From Roseivirga sp. 4D4 (GTDB lineage: Bacteria; Bacteroidota; Bacteroidia; Cytophagales; Cyclobacteriaceae): DNA of 64,000 bases. Location of the stretch: assembly GCF_001747095.1 (NCBI RefSeq), contig NZ_MDGP01000001.1, forward strand, positions 2,897,001 to 2,961,000. The letters are read 5' to 3'. Below the pieces are notes generated by a model, which worked only from the letters and a program-made list of their open reading frames with translations, had not been told where the DNA came from and made no database searches. The position numbers and the translations under genes were made by a program. Positions 52,972-62,491 of this stretch are shown piece by piece (the stretch's first letter is position 1; each line of letters opens with the position of its first letter).

Positions 52972-55353
52972 TCACTCGTAGCGTAAGGATTTTGCCGGAT
53001 TGATGGTAGCCGCTTTGACAGATTGAAAGGTCACCGTCAATAGCGCAATCATTATTGCTGCCAAAGCTGAAACTATGAACCAAATCCAGTTGATTTCAAC
53101 CCTATATTCAAAATCACTTAGCCACGAACTCATTAGATAGTAAGCCACAGGTACGGCCAGTATAACGGCCACTCCAATTAACTGGGAGAATTGTTTCGAG
53201 AGTAAAAGCACAATGCCAGATATGCTAGCGCCTAAAACTTTGCGTACGCCAATTTCCTTGGTCTTTTGCTCCGCTGTAAATGCTGATAGTCCAAAAAGGC
53301 CTAGACAGGCAATGAATATTGCTAACCAGGTAAAGCTGAAAACAAGTTTACCGAAGCGTTCATCAGAAGCATATTGCTGGCCGAACTCCTCGTCAAAAAA
53401 GCGGTATTCTAAAGGACTATTCGGGAATACCTCATCCCATGAAGCCTGAATGAAATCCATGGTTTCGCTGACATTGGCAGATGCAAATTTCACAGCCAGA
53501 TTTCCGCCTCCGTTTGGATTAAAGAACATCGCCAATGGCTCAATTTTATGACGCATATTGGCAAAATGGAAATCTTTCACTACCCCGATCACAGTTCTCT
53601 CTTGCTGACCGAAAGTGATCTTTCTGCCAACAGGATCTTCCCAAGTCAATTCTTTGACCATGGCCTCATTAATGAGAAGACCTTGTTGTTGATCGGTTTG
53701 CATCTCTCTGTCATAACCACGGCCATCCACTATTTCCATGTCCATCAGCTCCATGAAATTTTCATCGAAATTTAGGACAGATATAATCCAGGTGTCTTCC
53801 TGCGGAACGCCTTCTGGTCTGACTCCTCTTCTACCAAAAGTCCTTCCTGGCATTCCACCTGTTCGAGCCGTCTTGATGATATCTGGATTTTGCTCCAGTT
53901 TGTTGATGAGCACAGGCATCGCTTGCTGCAAACTTGGATGCCCTACGTTCAATGTAACCACCTGCTCTGGGTCAAAACCCTTGTCTATATTACGTTGATG
54001 CTGCAATTGATCATAGACTATTGCTGTACCAATGATCATGGAAATTGAAATGGTAAACTGAAAAATTACCAATGATTTTCTCAGCAGGACGCCTTTAGAA
54101 CTCGTTTTAAAAGAGCCCCTCAAAATGCTGATCGGGTTGAAGCCTGAGAGCAACAAAGCCGGATAGCTTCCTGAAAAAAGTCCCAACAAGAGTACGAAGC
54201 CAATCGCACCAAGTGCCCACTCAAAATGACTAAGAAAGTACACCGCTAAATTTTCCTCAATAGGCAGGTTGATCAAGGTGCTGGTCAATCCGACAAAGCC
54301 AATGGATAACACGAAGGAAACCAAGCAAAGGACCACTGATTCTATCATGAACTGGTTGATCAATTGACGCCTGATGGCTCCAAATACTTTTCTAACACCT
54401 ACTTCCTGCGCTCGATTGGCCGATCGGGCAGTGGATAAATTCATAAAGTTGAACGAAGCGATCAGGATAACAAACAAACCGACTGCTGCCAATGTATATA
54501 CATAACCGATATCCGTCTTATTGAGGTTATAGTTCTCAAACAGAATACCGCTAGAATTAAGATGGACGTCCTTTAAAGGCTGCAGTGTCACCTTGAAATT
54601 GTCTCCCACATTATTCGCACGAATGAGGTCTTCCATCTTGGTTTCGACATTGACTTCGCTTTCCTTATCTGCTAGTTCCACATAGGTCACCATACTGATA
54701 CTTTGCCACGATCTAAGGAATTGCGCAAAGCCCGAAGTTGTATCGGCTTGTTGCATCGAGACGATAACATCAAAGTTTAAGTGAGAATTATCGGGCACAT
54801 CGGCCATAATACCTACCACTTCGATTCCTGCCTGATTCCCAATGTCGATTCGCTTGCCGATCGGGTTTTCGCTTCCAAAGGTCTTGGCCGCCATTGACTC
54901 GGTGAAAATGACTGTATTCGGTTCTGTGAGCGCTTTTTCAGTATCACCATCGATCAATTTGAAATCGAATACTTCGAAGAGAGAAGGCTCTGCGTATGCA
55001 AAGTGCTCAGTATAGAAGCCTTGCTGTTCGTAGTTGATGAGTTGCCTTCCCTGGGGAATCATTCGAACTCTTTTTTCCACCTCAGGAAAATCATTCTCCA
55101 TTGCAGGACCCAGCGCTGGAAGCGTGATACCTACGAGATTACTACTTACTCCGAGGGCTTCGTCAATAGTGAGCACTCGAAAAATATCGTCCGACTTAGC
55201 GTGGAACCGATCATAACTAAGTTCATTCTGAACAAAGAGAAAGATGATGATTCCGCAAGCCATTCCGATAGATAGACCGAGGATATTGATTACTGAAGTG
55301 CCCTTACTTTTGAGTAGGCTTCTGAAAGCTATTTTGAGATAATTTTTAAACAT
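52972..55353 (-). CDS. FtsX/MacB-type ABC permease
   Basis: 793 residues with two FtsX blocks: an N-terminal helix (VINILGLSIGMACGIIIFLFV) with a MacB_PCD periplasmic domain (to about 265), three helices (280-400), a second anchor helix near 430, a second periplasmic domain and the last three helices (670-780). Each block contains the family motif (AQEVGVRKVFGAIRRQLINQF and TKEIGVRKVLGASISGIVLL). No ATPase gene is adjacent, as is common for these Bacteroidota permeases. Probable envelope-stress or export function; substrate unknown. It ends the minus-strand run from 60050. Confidence 0.9.
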   Translation of the reverse strand: MFKNYLKIAFRSLLKSKGTSVINILGLSIGMACGIIIFLFVQNELSYDRFHAKSDDIFRVLTIDEALGVSSNLVGITLPALGPAMENDFPEVEKRVRMIPQGRQLINYEQQGFYTEHFAYAEPSLFEVFDFKLIDGDTEKALTEPNTVIFTESMAAKTFGSENPIGKRIDIGNQAGIEVVGIMADVPDNSHLNFDVIVSMQQADTTSGFAQFLRSWQSISMVTYVELADKESEVNVETKMEDLIRANNVGDNFKVTLQPLKDVHLNSSGILFENYNLNKTDIGYVYTLAAVGLFVILIASFNFMNLSTARSANRAQEVGVRKVFGAIRRQLINQFMIESVVLCLVSFVLSIGFVGLTSTLINLPIEENLAVYFLSHFEWALGAIGFVLLLGLFSGSYPALLLSGFNPISILRGSFKTSSKGVLLRKSLVIFQFTISISMIIGTAIVYDQLQHQRNIDKGFDPEQVVTLNVGHPSLQQAMPVLINKLEQNPDIIKTARTGGMPGRTFGRRGVRPEGVPQEDTWIISVLNFDENFMELMDMEIVDGRGYDREMQTDQQQGLLINEAMVKELTWEDPVGRKITFGQQERTVIGVVKDFHFANMRHKIEPLAMFFNPNGGGNLAVKFASANVSETMDFIQASWDEVFPNSPLEYRFFDEEFGQQYASDERFGKLVFSFTWLAIFIACLGLFGLSAFTAEQKTKEIGVRKVLGASISGIVLLLSKQFSQLIGVAVILAVPVAYYLMSSWLSDFEYRVEINWIWFIVSALAAIMIALLTVTFQSVKAATINPAKSLRYE

Positions 55354-55427
55354 GACCTGATTTTAAAAAAGTTGAATCGAAGACGACAATGATTTATATG
55401 ACTTAGACTTAGGCAAATGGTTACACG

Positions 55428-56372
55428 TTACTTCGAGGCAATGGCTTTTCTTGCTAATTCTAGGGCCTTCTTCAAGGCATCTTCTTTAGGCAGCTCGATG
55501 TGAGGTTTGATACCTACCCCTTCCCAGTTGGTTTTGGTAATAGGGTTAATGGCCCTACCTCTTGGTACGTTCACAATGAAGTCACCATGAATTATGGAAG
55601 GTCCTCCAGGGTGTGCTCCACCTCCAGTGGTCTCACCAATGATCGTTGCCCTTTCCATGTTTTTGAGATTGTAAGTAAATTCCTCTGCCGCGGAAAAAGT
55701 ATAATTGCTCGTGAGCACATAGATTGGAATATTGGGCTTGGTTTGACTAGCCATCTTCGGATCAGTCCAGGTTTCGGAATAGCTGTCTGACGGGCGCCAG
55801 TAGAATGTATTCAGGTGTTCGGGTTCATCACCAAACAGATAACTGGAAATAAAGCGAATCATACTGGGAGACCCTCCACCATTTCTCCTCAAATCAAAAA
55901 TGATCGCATCGGACTTTATAAGTTTATCCATGGCTGGCTTGGCAACATCTTCCGCTTGTCCAATATCAGAGAAGCCTCTTAAATCGAGATACCCGATATT
56001 CCCTTCCAGTATTTTGACTTCCTCAAAGCCGAACTTACCGTTGGACCTCGGTCCAGGACCAAAGTCTCTATTTCTAATGGCCTCAGCTCTTTGGCTATTA
56101 TTGGTTACCCGAATGTGCTTATCATAAATCACTGACCTTAAATCATCTTCCAAAGCCTGAGCAAAGGATGCTTCATCTTCATAGGCACTGTACTCGTTTC
56201 GCTTTAGTTTGCCTTTAATGAGGTCATGCATCTCCTTTCCTTTATCAGGAAATACATAGTTGCGATTCATAATATCTGCTAGCCGATTGACGATTTTCTC
56301 CTTGTCAAAATCTTGACCAGAGACTTTCAAGGTAGATGCAATCAGCACAAAAAGTAATAAGACCTTCTTCAT
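55428..56372 (-). CDS. Exported S41-family peptidase (IRBP-like)
   Basis: 314 residues with a signal peptide ending VSGQ. The helical N-terminal domain (MNRNYVFPDKGKEM) is followed by the S41 core: NIGYLDLRGFSD, AIIFDLRRNGGG, LTSNYTFSAAEEFTYNLKN (Ser227) and IIGETTGGGAHPGG. The lysine of Prc-type enzymes is absent and a Glu247 is placed where the S41B group has its acidic residue, so it is an IRBP-like peptidase rather than a Prc. It acts in the periplasm or outside. Its ATG lies 13 bases from the perfect inverted repeat at 56385-56400. Confidence 0.88.
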   Translation of the reverse strand: MKKVLLLFVLIASTLKVSGQDFDKEKIVNRLADIMNRNYVFPDKGKEMHDLIKGKLKRNEYSAYEDEASFAQALEDDLRSVIYDKHIRVTNNSQRAEAIRNRDFGPGPRSNGKFGFEEVKILEGNIGYLDLRGFSDIGQAEDVAKPAMDKLIKSDAIIFDLRRNGGGSPSMIRFISSYLFGDEPEHLNTFYWRPSDSYSETWTDPKMASQTKPNIPIYVLTSNYTFSAAEEFTYNLKNMERATIIGETTGGGAHPGGPSIIHGDFIVNVPRGRAINPITKTNWEGVGIKPHIELPKEDALKKALELARKAIASK

Positions 56373-56384
56373 AAAAAGTATTTT

Positions 56385-56400
56385 ACGTAAGTGCTTACGT
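56385..56400. promoter_or_regulatory. Perfect inverted repeat, candidate MarR operator
   Basis: ACGTAAG-TG-CTTACGT, arms of seven bases, lies in the 78-base gap between the MarR gene and the S41 peptidase start. Its size and symmetry fit a MarR-family dimer site, and the regulator gene is adjacent. Not recognised elsewhere in the window. Confidence 0.5.
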
Positions 56401-56450
56401 TAATGATACGATGAAGTTGAAGAAATAACAATCATTAACACTAAATAAGC

Positions 56451-56930
56451 TTATGCCTTTGCATTAACGCGTTCGTACATGGATTGCTGGTCTAAGGCGG
56501 ACTCTACTTTATCCAGCGTAGAAAGAAGATCTCCAGAAGCTTCATTGAGCAATTCGTCATTCGCAGATTTGATCCTTTCCCAGATAGCCGTCATTTTCTT
56601 AACCAATTGCTGGCCTTTGCTGGAAAGTTTAAGTAGTCGCTTACGTTGATCGGAAAAGTCTTTCCGCTCTTCTGCCAGTCCTTTCTCAACCAATACATTA
56701 GCGACTTGATTGACGGCAGGATGTGTTTGTTTTAGCATAGCAGAAAGCTCCGTGACAGCCAACTCTTCCCCTTCCTTGAGGGCATATATCATGGCAAACC
56801 ATCGCGGTTCGAAGTCAAAAGCAGATTCTTTGTAAACCTGTGCCACGTCACGCGCCAATCGCTCACTTAAGTTTTTGAGACGGGTAGCCAGTGCCAGGCT
56901 ACCTAATTCCTCTATGATATTTCTTTCCAA
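56451..56930 (-). CDS. MarR-family transcriptional regulator
   Basis: 159 residues. The winged helix-turn-helix is typical: LKEGEELAVTELSAMLKQTHPAVNQVANVLVEKGLAEERKDFSDQRKRLLKLSSKGQQL, with the wing DQRKRLL, flanked by dimerisation helices at both ends. It would repress a nearby gene until a ligand binds. It starts at the base after the stop of the BNR-protein gene, with no gap, and the S41 peptidase gene follows after 78 bases with a candidate operator. The ligand is unknown. Confidence 0.88.
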   Translation of the reverse strand: MERNIIEELGSLALATRLKNLSERLARDVAQVYKESAFDFEPRWFAMIYALKEGEELAVTELSAMLKQTHPAVNQVANVLVEKGLAEERKDFSDQRKRLLKLSSKGQQLVKKMTAIWERIKSANDELLNEASGDLLSTLDKVESALDQQSMYERVNAKA

Positions 56931-59900
56931 TTAATTCTTCTTTTTAGGTGCTATAAAAGGCACTCTTTCTGTGCGGATCAATTCCGTCAAATCTTCCAAG
57001 CCTTTTTCAATGGCCTCTGCTTGCTCCATGACAGTGTCATATTTTCCAATCATATCCTGTACACGCTTCTTCTGCCCGTTGGTGATCGGTGGTTCTATGC
57101 CATCAATTGTGCCATATATATGCAATAATTGTACCTCAAGTTTATTTTCAAAATTGATCACATCTTGAAAAGTCTTTTGCTTAGGTTGCACCATTTCTGC
57201 TTCTGATGCATTAATCATTTCCAGTACTTCATCGGCCTTTTCGTGTACCGAAGCGTAGTCATCCTTAGAAATCCTTGCTTTCAAATCATTGATCTGCGAC
57301 CTAATCGATCGAATGTCATTGGCCTTTTCCTGAAGGTTTTCAATCATACTTCTAACTGCCTCTAGATAAGACTGTTGTTCTGCGTAATCACTTTCATTAG
57401 CTTCCCATCTCGGGTCTGGATTGATGGTAACCTCCTTCTCCACAACGGTATCTCCGTAGGTAAATGTAACGGTGTAATCTCCAGGTGCTACACGATGCCC
57501 ACCAGCACCTAGCCCTACAAAGACACCATCAACTCCCTTGAAGTTGGTTTTTGACAGGTTCCAGTTGAAACGGTTCATCCCCGATTTCTTAGTGATCTTC
57601 TCCTGTCGTTCTTTTGAATCTGTCGAGAACGATCTCACTACATCGCCTTGAGCATTTTTGAATTCTATGCTCATATCTAATGAATCGACATTTTCTTTGA
57701 TATAATACATGATTGAGAATCCTGGGTATGGGTTCTGACCTACGGATCTATTACCTGTTCTGAAGGCATTATCACGAATGGCATCTTCTGGCTCATAGAC
57801 ATAAAAATCTGCGTTCGCTGCTTCGCTCAGTTCATAAAGTGGATTCAAATCATCCATTACCCAAAACGCTCGGCCCTGCGTAGCGATGATGAGATCATTG
57901 CCATGCACCATCAAATCTGTGATCGGCACGATAGGCAAGTTTCTTTGGAACTTATTCCATTTCACACCTCCATCCAACGAAACATAAAGTCCCAATTCAG
58001 TGCCTGCAAATAATAAGTCTTTTTGTTTAGGGTCCTCTCGCACAACTCTGACGTGTGCTTCATCACCTATTCCATTGACCATTCTATTCCAAGTTTGCCC
58101 ATAATCAGTCGACTTAAAAATATGTGGTGTAAAATCATTGAACTTGTACTTATTGAAAGCCACATACACGGTTCCTGGATCGTGTGGAGAAACCTCTATC
58201 TGGTTGATCATGCCATCGCCAGTGTTCGGAATCGTGATCTCCGTCCAGTTGGCGCCACCATCTTTGGTAATGTGCAGCATGCCATCATCGGCACCAGTGT
58301 AAATCACATCTGGCGTATGAGGTGACTCAGCCACATAATAAATAGCATGATAGATTTCTCCACCAGCTCCTTCGTTGGTAATAGGTCCACCACCCCAGTT
58401 GATCTTAGTGCTATCATTTCTGGTCAAATCAGGACTGATTTCTTCCCAGGTAATTCCTCTATTAGAAGTCTTCAGCAGCTTATTTCCGGCATGGTAGATT
58501 ACAGAAGGATCATGCTTGGAAGCAATGATTGGCGCATTCCAATTAAAGCGATATTTAACATCTCTCGGGTTGGTACCCAGGCCTTGGAATGGGTAAGCCA
58601 TCACATCCTTAGTCTGCTTAGTCTTGGAGTTCCATTCATCTATGATACCTTGATAGCACCCAGAGTAGACATATTTGGGATCTTTAGGATCGAAAGCTGA
58701 GTAGGCGCTTTCGCAACCTCCTACTGGAAAGAAGTCATTATTGCTAATGCCACCACCATTCACCCGTGACGCGATGGATACTGAACTATTGTCTTGCTGC
58801 CCACCATAGATGCGATAAGGAAATTGCATATCGGCATTGACGCGATAGAATTGTGCGGTCGGCTGATTGTCTTGCCTTGACCAGTCCTTGCCTCCATTGA
58901 TCGAGACATTCGCCCCTCCATCGTTGGCATTAATCATATACTGCGGATGCTCTGGGTTGACCCAAACCTGATGGTTGTCGCCATGAGGTGTTCCCAGATT
59001 CACAAAGGTCTTTCCGTTGTCAGTGGATTGTACCAAAGGCGCATTCATTATAAATACACTCTCCTCATCAGTCGGATGTGCCTGAATATGCATATAGTAC
59101 CATGAGCGCGCTCTTAAGAGACGATCGGGGTTGATCAGTCTCCAATTTTTTCCACCATTATCGGATCGATAAAGACCGCCTTTATCGGCCTCGATGATGG
59201 CCCATACTTTATTGGGGTTGGCTCTTGAGACAGATATCCCAATTTTCCCCATTACTCCTTTTGGAAGCCCTTTTGACAATTTCTTCCAAGTCAGTCCGCC
59301 ATCAACTGATTTCCAAATGCCGCTACCTGGTCCTCCACTTTGAACTTTCCAGGGATACCTTCTATGATCCCAATAGGCAGCATAGATTATCCTCGGGTTG
59401 GTCATATCCATGCTCAGATCACTAATCCCAGAGTTTTCATCTACATAATGAACCTTGGTCCAAGTTTCACCACCATCTTCAGAGCGATAAATACCTCTGT
59501 CTTCTGTGGCTCCATAAGGACTTCCCTGAGCCCCTACAATCACAACATCTGGGTTGTCAGGATGTACTACAATCTTTGAAATCTGTCTTGTTTTTTCGAG
59601 CCCAATATGACTCCATGTTTTTCCCGCATCCGTTGACTTATAGACACCGTCACCGTGCGAGGTCATCACACCACGAACGGGTGCTTCGCCCATCCCAACA
59701 TAGACTACGTTCGGATCAGATTCGGCTACAGCGATGGCCCCAACCGATGCCGTATTGAAAAAACCATCGGAAACATTAAACCAGCTGTCACCTGCATCAT
59801 CCGTCTTCCAAACTCCTCCGGTAGCGCCCATATAATAGGTCATGGGATCTTGCACCACACCTGCCACGGCAGTCGCTCTGCCACCACGAAAGGGTCCTAC

Positions 59901-60050
59901 CAAACGGAATTCCATGGCGTTGTATAATGCGGTATCGTATGAAACACCTTGAGGTTCTTGAGACTTGCGTTTTCGCCTTTGTGCGAAAGTCTCTGGTAAG
60001 GAAATCAATAGGATTAGGCCTGCTAGCAATAAAGAACGTAGCACTTTCAT
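56931..60050 (-). CDS. Exported BNR/VPS10-type beta-propeller protein
   Basis: 1039 residues from MKVLRSLLLAGLILL, with a signal peptide ending TFAQ; the frame extends further upstream but that part is basic and not signal-like. Residues about 40-690 carry repeated BNR/Asp-box motifs (S-x-D-x-G-x-T-W in STDAGKTWSH, SEDGGETWTK, SVDGGLTWKK, STDYGQTWNR and others), the fold of sortilin/glycosidase-like exoproteins. The C-terminal part has an FnIII-like beta domain followed by a helical coiled region. It is secreted or surface-bound; enzyme activity cannot be assigned. MarR and S41 genes follow. Confidence 0.85.
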   Translation of the reverse strand: MKVLRSLLLAGLILLISLPETFAQRRKRKSQEPQGVSYDTALYNAMEFRLVGPFRGGRATAVAGVVQDPMTYYMGATGGVWKTDDAGDSWFNVSDGFFNTASVGAIAVAESDPNVVYVGMGEAPVRGVMTSHGDGVYKSTDAGKTWSHIGLEKTRQISKIVVHPDNPDVVIVGAQGSPYGATEDRGIYRSEDGGETWTKVHYVDENSGISDLSMDMTNPRIIYAAYWDHRRYPWKVQSGGPGSGIWKSVDGGLTWKKLSKGLPKGVMGKIGISVSRANPNKVWAIIEADKGGLYRSDNGGKNWRLINPDRLLRARSWYYMHIQAHPTDEESVFIMNAPLVQSTDNGKTFVNLGTPHGDNHQVWVNPEHPQYMINANDGGANVSINGGKDWSRQDNQPTAQFYRVNADMQFPYRIYGGQQDNSSVSIASRVNGGGISNNDFFPVGGCESAYSAFDPKDPKYVYSGCYQGIIDEWNSKTKQTKDVMAYPFQGLGTNPRDVKYRFNWNAPIIASKHDPSVIYHAGNKLLKTSNRGITWEEISPDLTRNDSTKINWGGGPITNEGAGGEIYHAIYYVAESPHTPDVIYTGADDGMLHITKDGGANWTEITIPNTGDGMINQIEVSPHDPGTVYVAFNKYKFNDFTPHIFKSTDYGQTWNRMVNGIGDEAHVRVVREDPKQKDLLFAGTELGLYVSLDGGVKWNKFQRNLPIVPITDLMVHGNDLIIATQGRAFWVMDDLNPLYELSEAANADFYVYEPEDAIRDNAFRTGNRSVGQNPYPGFSIMYYIKENVDSLDMSIEFKNAQGDVVRSFSTDSKERQEKITKKSGMNRFNWNLSKTNFKGVDGVFVGLGAGGHRVAPGDYTVTFTYGDTVVEKEVTINPDPRWEANESDYAEQQSYLEAVRSMIENLQEKANDIRSIRSQINDLKARISKDDYASVHEKADEVLEMINASEAEMVQPKQKTFQDVINFENKLEVQLLHIYGTIDGIEPPITNGQKKRVQDMIGKYDTVMEQAEAIEKGLEDLTELIRTERVPFIAPKKKN

Positions 60051-60153
60051 GGATTTTGGTTTAAGGTTGTGTCTCAAGATAGTCATTGCCGTCAGTAAAA
60101 ACCAACGCCATTTTGATAGGTGATTTTGTATATTCGAACAAACAGTGATTCTT

Positions 60154-60672
60154 ATGAAACAAAGGGCTTTTTTATACTTACTGATGTTTTCTTTGGTCGT
60201 AGTCTTCTCTTGTGAAGAAGCGCATGATGATGACAATCACGATCAGGAAGCAGTGACTCGATTCGAGCGGGAAGGTTCCTCCATTCTTAAGGGTGCGAAA
60301 GTACCTGCAGGTAAAAGTATGTATTTTGCCAGTGGCATTGTCGCTACCGAAAAGGATGCGAGTAAACCAGCAGGTGATCGCGGTCGTTTTGGTGATACTT
60401 ATGATCAAAGTGTGAGCGCATTAAAGAGAATCCAAAGTTATCTGGGCGAAGAAGGCCTAAGTTTAAAGGATGTGATTGCCATGAAAGTTTATGTGGCACC
60501 TGATCCTGAGAACGATAATAAACCAGATTTTCAAGCCTGGTTCAAAGCCTATGGCGAATACTTCGGCAACGAAGAAAACCCGAATAAAGTAGCCCGATCG
60601 ACTATTGGTGTGTACACCTTGGTTGACCCAAATAAATTTATAGAAATAGAAGTTAGAGCAGTTTATCCTTGA
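60154..60672 (+). CDS. RidA-family protein with lipoprotein signal peptide
   Basis: 172 residues from ATG 60154 (MKQRAFLYLLMFSLVVVFSCEE), a signal peptide with lipobox VFSC; a GTG nine bases upstream is possible. The RidA (YjgF/YER057c) fold is visible from about residue 45: GKSMYFASGIVATEKD, SYLGEEGLSLKDVIAMKVYV and VARSTIGVYTLVDPNKFIEIEVRAV, retaining the catalytic-type arginine. RidA normally deaminates reactive enamines and imines in the cytoplasm, so an exported version is unusual. It is divergent from the BNR gene, and the M61 peptidase gene follows within a few bases. Confidence 0.83.
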   Translation: MKQRAFLYLLMFSLVVVFSCEEAHDDDNHDQEAVTRFEREGSSILKGAKVPAGKSMYFASGIVATEKDASKPAGDRGRFGDTYDQSVSALKRIQSYLGEEGLSLKDVIAMKVYVAPDPENDNKPDFQAWFKAYGEYFGNEENPNKVARSTIGVYTLVDPNKFIEIEVRAVYP

Positions 60673-60677
60673 ACCCT

Positions 60678-62483
60678 ATGAAACTCAAATCAACATTTTT
60701 AGCCCTAATCAGTCTGGTGACTTTTAGCATACAGGCGCAAACTCACAATGAATACGAGGTCTCCTTTGACAATCGAGTTCATCATGAAGCTCATATTAAA
60801 GTGAAATTCTCAAACCTTGAAAACAAAGTCTTGGAGGTTCGAATGAGCAGAAGTTCTCCCGGACGATATGCAGTACATGAATTTGCCAAAAACGTATATG
60901 CCGTTAAGGCAACTGATAGCAAAGGCAATGCACTAACCGTTACCCGATCTGACCCCAGCCAGTGGAACATTGCGGACCATGATGGCACTGTAAATTTCGA
61001 ATACACACTCTACGCCAATAGAGCCGGTGGAACCTACTCCGGTGTCGATGAAACCCACGCCCACTTCAATATCCCGGCTACCTTCGTATGGGCCAGAGAC
61101 CTTGGACATAGGCCTGTAACGGTGAAGTATAACCTCCCAGAAGGTTCAAATTGGAAGGTGGCAACACAGATGAAGGACATGGGAGATGACACCTACTACG
61201 CTCCTGACACTTACTATTTCATGGACAGTCCTACAGAGATCGCTGATTTCCACCTAAGAGAGCGAATGATTGATGGACAAAACATTCGACTTGCGCTTCA
61301 TACACCTGCAAGCGATGAAGAAGTGGATACGTACTTCGAAGAAGTAGTGAAAATCGTAGAACAGCAAGCGGCTGTTTTTGGCGAGCTACCCAAATTCGAT
61401 TTTGGGGAGTATACTTTCTTGTCATGCTATGTTCCGAATGCTAGTGGTGATGGTATGGAGCATAGAAACTCAACCTATGTTGTAAGTGGAAAGTCTGCTG
61501 ATCGTCCATTGGGCAATACATCCATGGGTACCATTTCACATGAGTTTTTCCATGCCTGGAATGTAGAGAGAATCAGACCTGCTTCGCTAGAACCCTTCAA
61601 TTTTGAAGATGCCAATATGAGTGGAGAGCTTTGGTTTGCCGAAGGCTTTACCAGTTACTACACCAATTTGATTCGAGCACGCTCAGGAAACATCACTAAA
61701 GAGCAATATGTGAACGGACTTGGTGGTGCTGTGAGCTATGTCATGAATGCGCCAGGTAGAAAGTACTTCAACCCGATTGAGATGAGTTACCGTGCTCCAT
61801 TTGTCGATGCCGCTGCGTCTATAGACCCGACCAACAACAGCAACATTTTCATATCATATTATACTTATGGTTCGGTGATTGGTCTAGCACTTGATATGTC
61901 ATTGCGCACCATGGATAATGGAAAAAGCCTTGATGGGTACATGCAACATGTCTGGAAAACGCATGGTAAGCCAGAGATCCCCTATAGCGTTCGTGATTTA
62001 CAAGCTAGACTAGGAGAATATGCGGGAGAAGACTTTGCCAAGGAGTTCTTTGGTAAATACATCTTTGACAGTCAAATGCCGGACTACGAAGCCCTATTTC
62101 AGCAAATGGGTGTAAACTTCGAAAATCCCAACGCAGGGCAGATTTCGCTGGGCGCTAACCTAAGAATGGTAGACGGAACGGCTAGATTAACAAGCAATGC
62201 CCTTGTCGGTTCCCCACTTTACGAGGCAGGAATTGAACGTGAAGATAAGATCGTGAGCATTGCAGGGAAACGGATGGAAGATGTGGAAGGAAGAATCAAT
62301 ATTCAGGAAATTCTTACCCAATATAAGCCAGGAGACCGGATAGAAATAGGCGTTGATCGTTGGGGACAAAAAATGAATAAGGTCGCAGTCTTGGGTGAAA
62401 ATCAAAATAGACGCAGTTCATGGAATGCTGATGCTTCATCAGCCGCCCAAAAGAGACGAGAGGATTGGTTGAAAGAAAAATAG
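60678..62483 (+). CDS. M61-family metallopeptidase with PDZ domain
   Basis: 601 residues from ATG 60678 (MKLKSTFLALISLVTF), signal peptide ending IQAQ; a TTG nine bases upstream is in frame. The N-terminal beta domain is followed by the catalytic domain with ISHEFFHAWNVERIRP (His288 and His292, Glu289) and LWFAEGFTSYY, which provides the third zinc ligand. A C-terminal PDZ domain (AGIEREDKIVSIAGKRMEDVEG) comes last. M61 enzymes are glycyl aminopeptidases of broad exported role. Coupled to the RidA gene, whose stop lies five bases upstream. Confidence 0.93.
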   Translation: MKLKSTFLALISLVTFSIQAQTHNEYEVSFDNRVHHEAHIKVKFSNLENKVLEVRMSRSSPGRYAVHEFAKNVYAVKATDSKGNALTVTRSDPSQWNIADHDGTVNFEYTLYANRAGGTYSGVDETHAHFNIPATFVWARDLGHRPVTVKYNLPEGSNWKVATQMKDMGDDTYYAPDTYYFMDSPTEIADFHLRERMIDGQNIRLALHTPASDEEVDTYFEEVVKIVEQQAAVFGELPKFDFGEYTFLSCYVPNASGDGMEHRNSTYVVSGKSADRPLGNTSMGTISHEFFHAWNVERIRPASLEPFNFEDANMSGELWFAEGFTSYYTNLIRARSGNITKEQYVNGLGGAVSYVMNAPGRKYFNPIEMSYRAPFVDAAASIDPTNNSNIFISYYTYGSVIGLALDMSLRTMDNGKSLDGYMQHVWKTHGKPEIPYSVRDLQARLGEYAGEDFAKEFFGKYIFDSQMPDYEALFQQMGVNFENPNAGQISLGANLRMVDGTARLTSNALVGSPLYEAGIEREDKIVSIAGKRMEDVEGRINIQEILTQYKPGDRIEIGVDRWGQKMNKVAVLGENQNRRSSWNADASSAAQKRREDWLKEK

Positions 62484-62491
62484 ATTTGCTT

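Noticed and set aside
60051-60236. N-terminal extension of the BNR-propeller gene to an upstream ATG
   Set aside because: The added 62 residues contain no signal-like order, overlap the divergent RidA gene and precede a textbook signal peptide at 60050.
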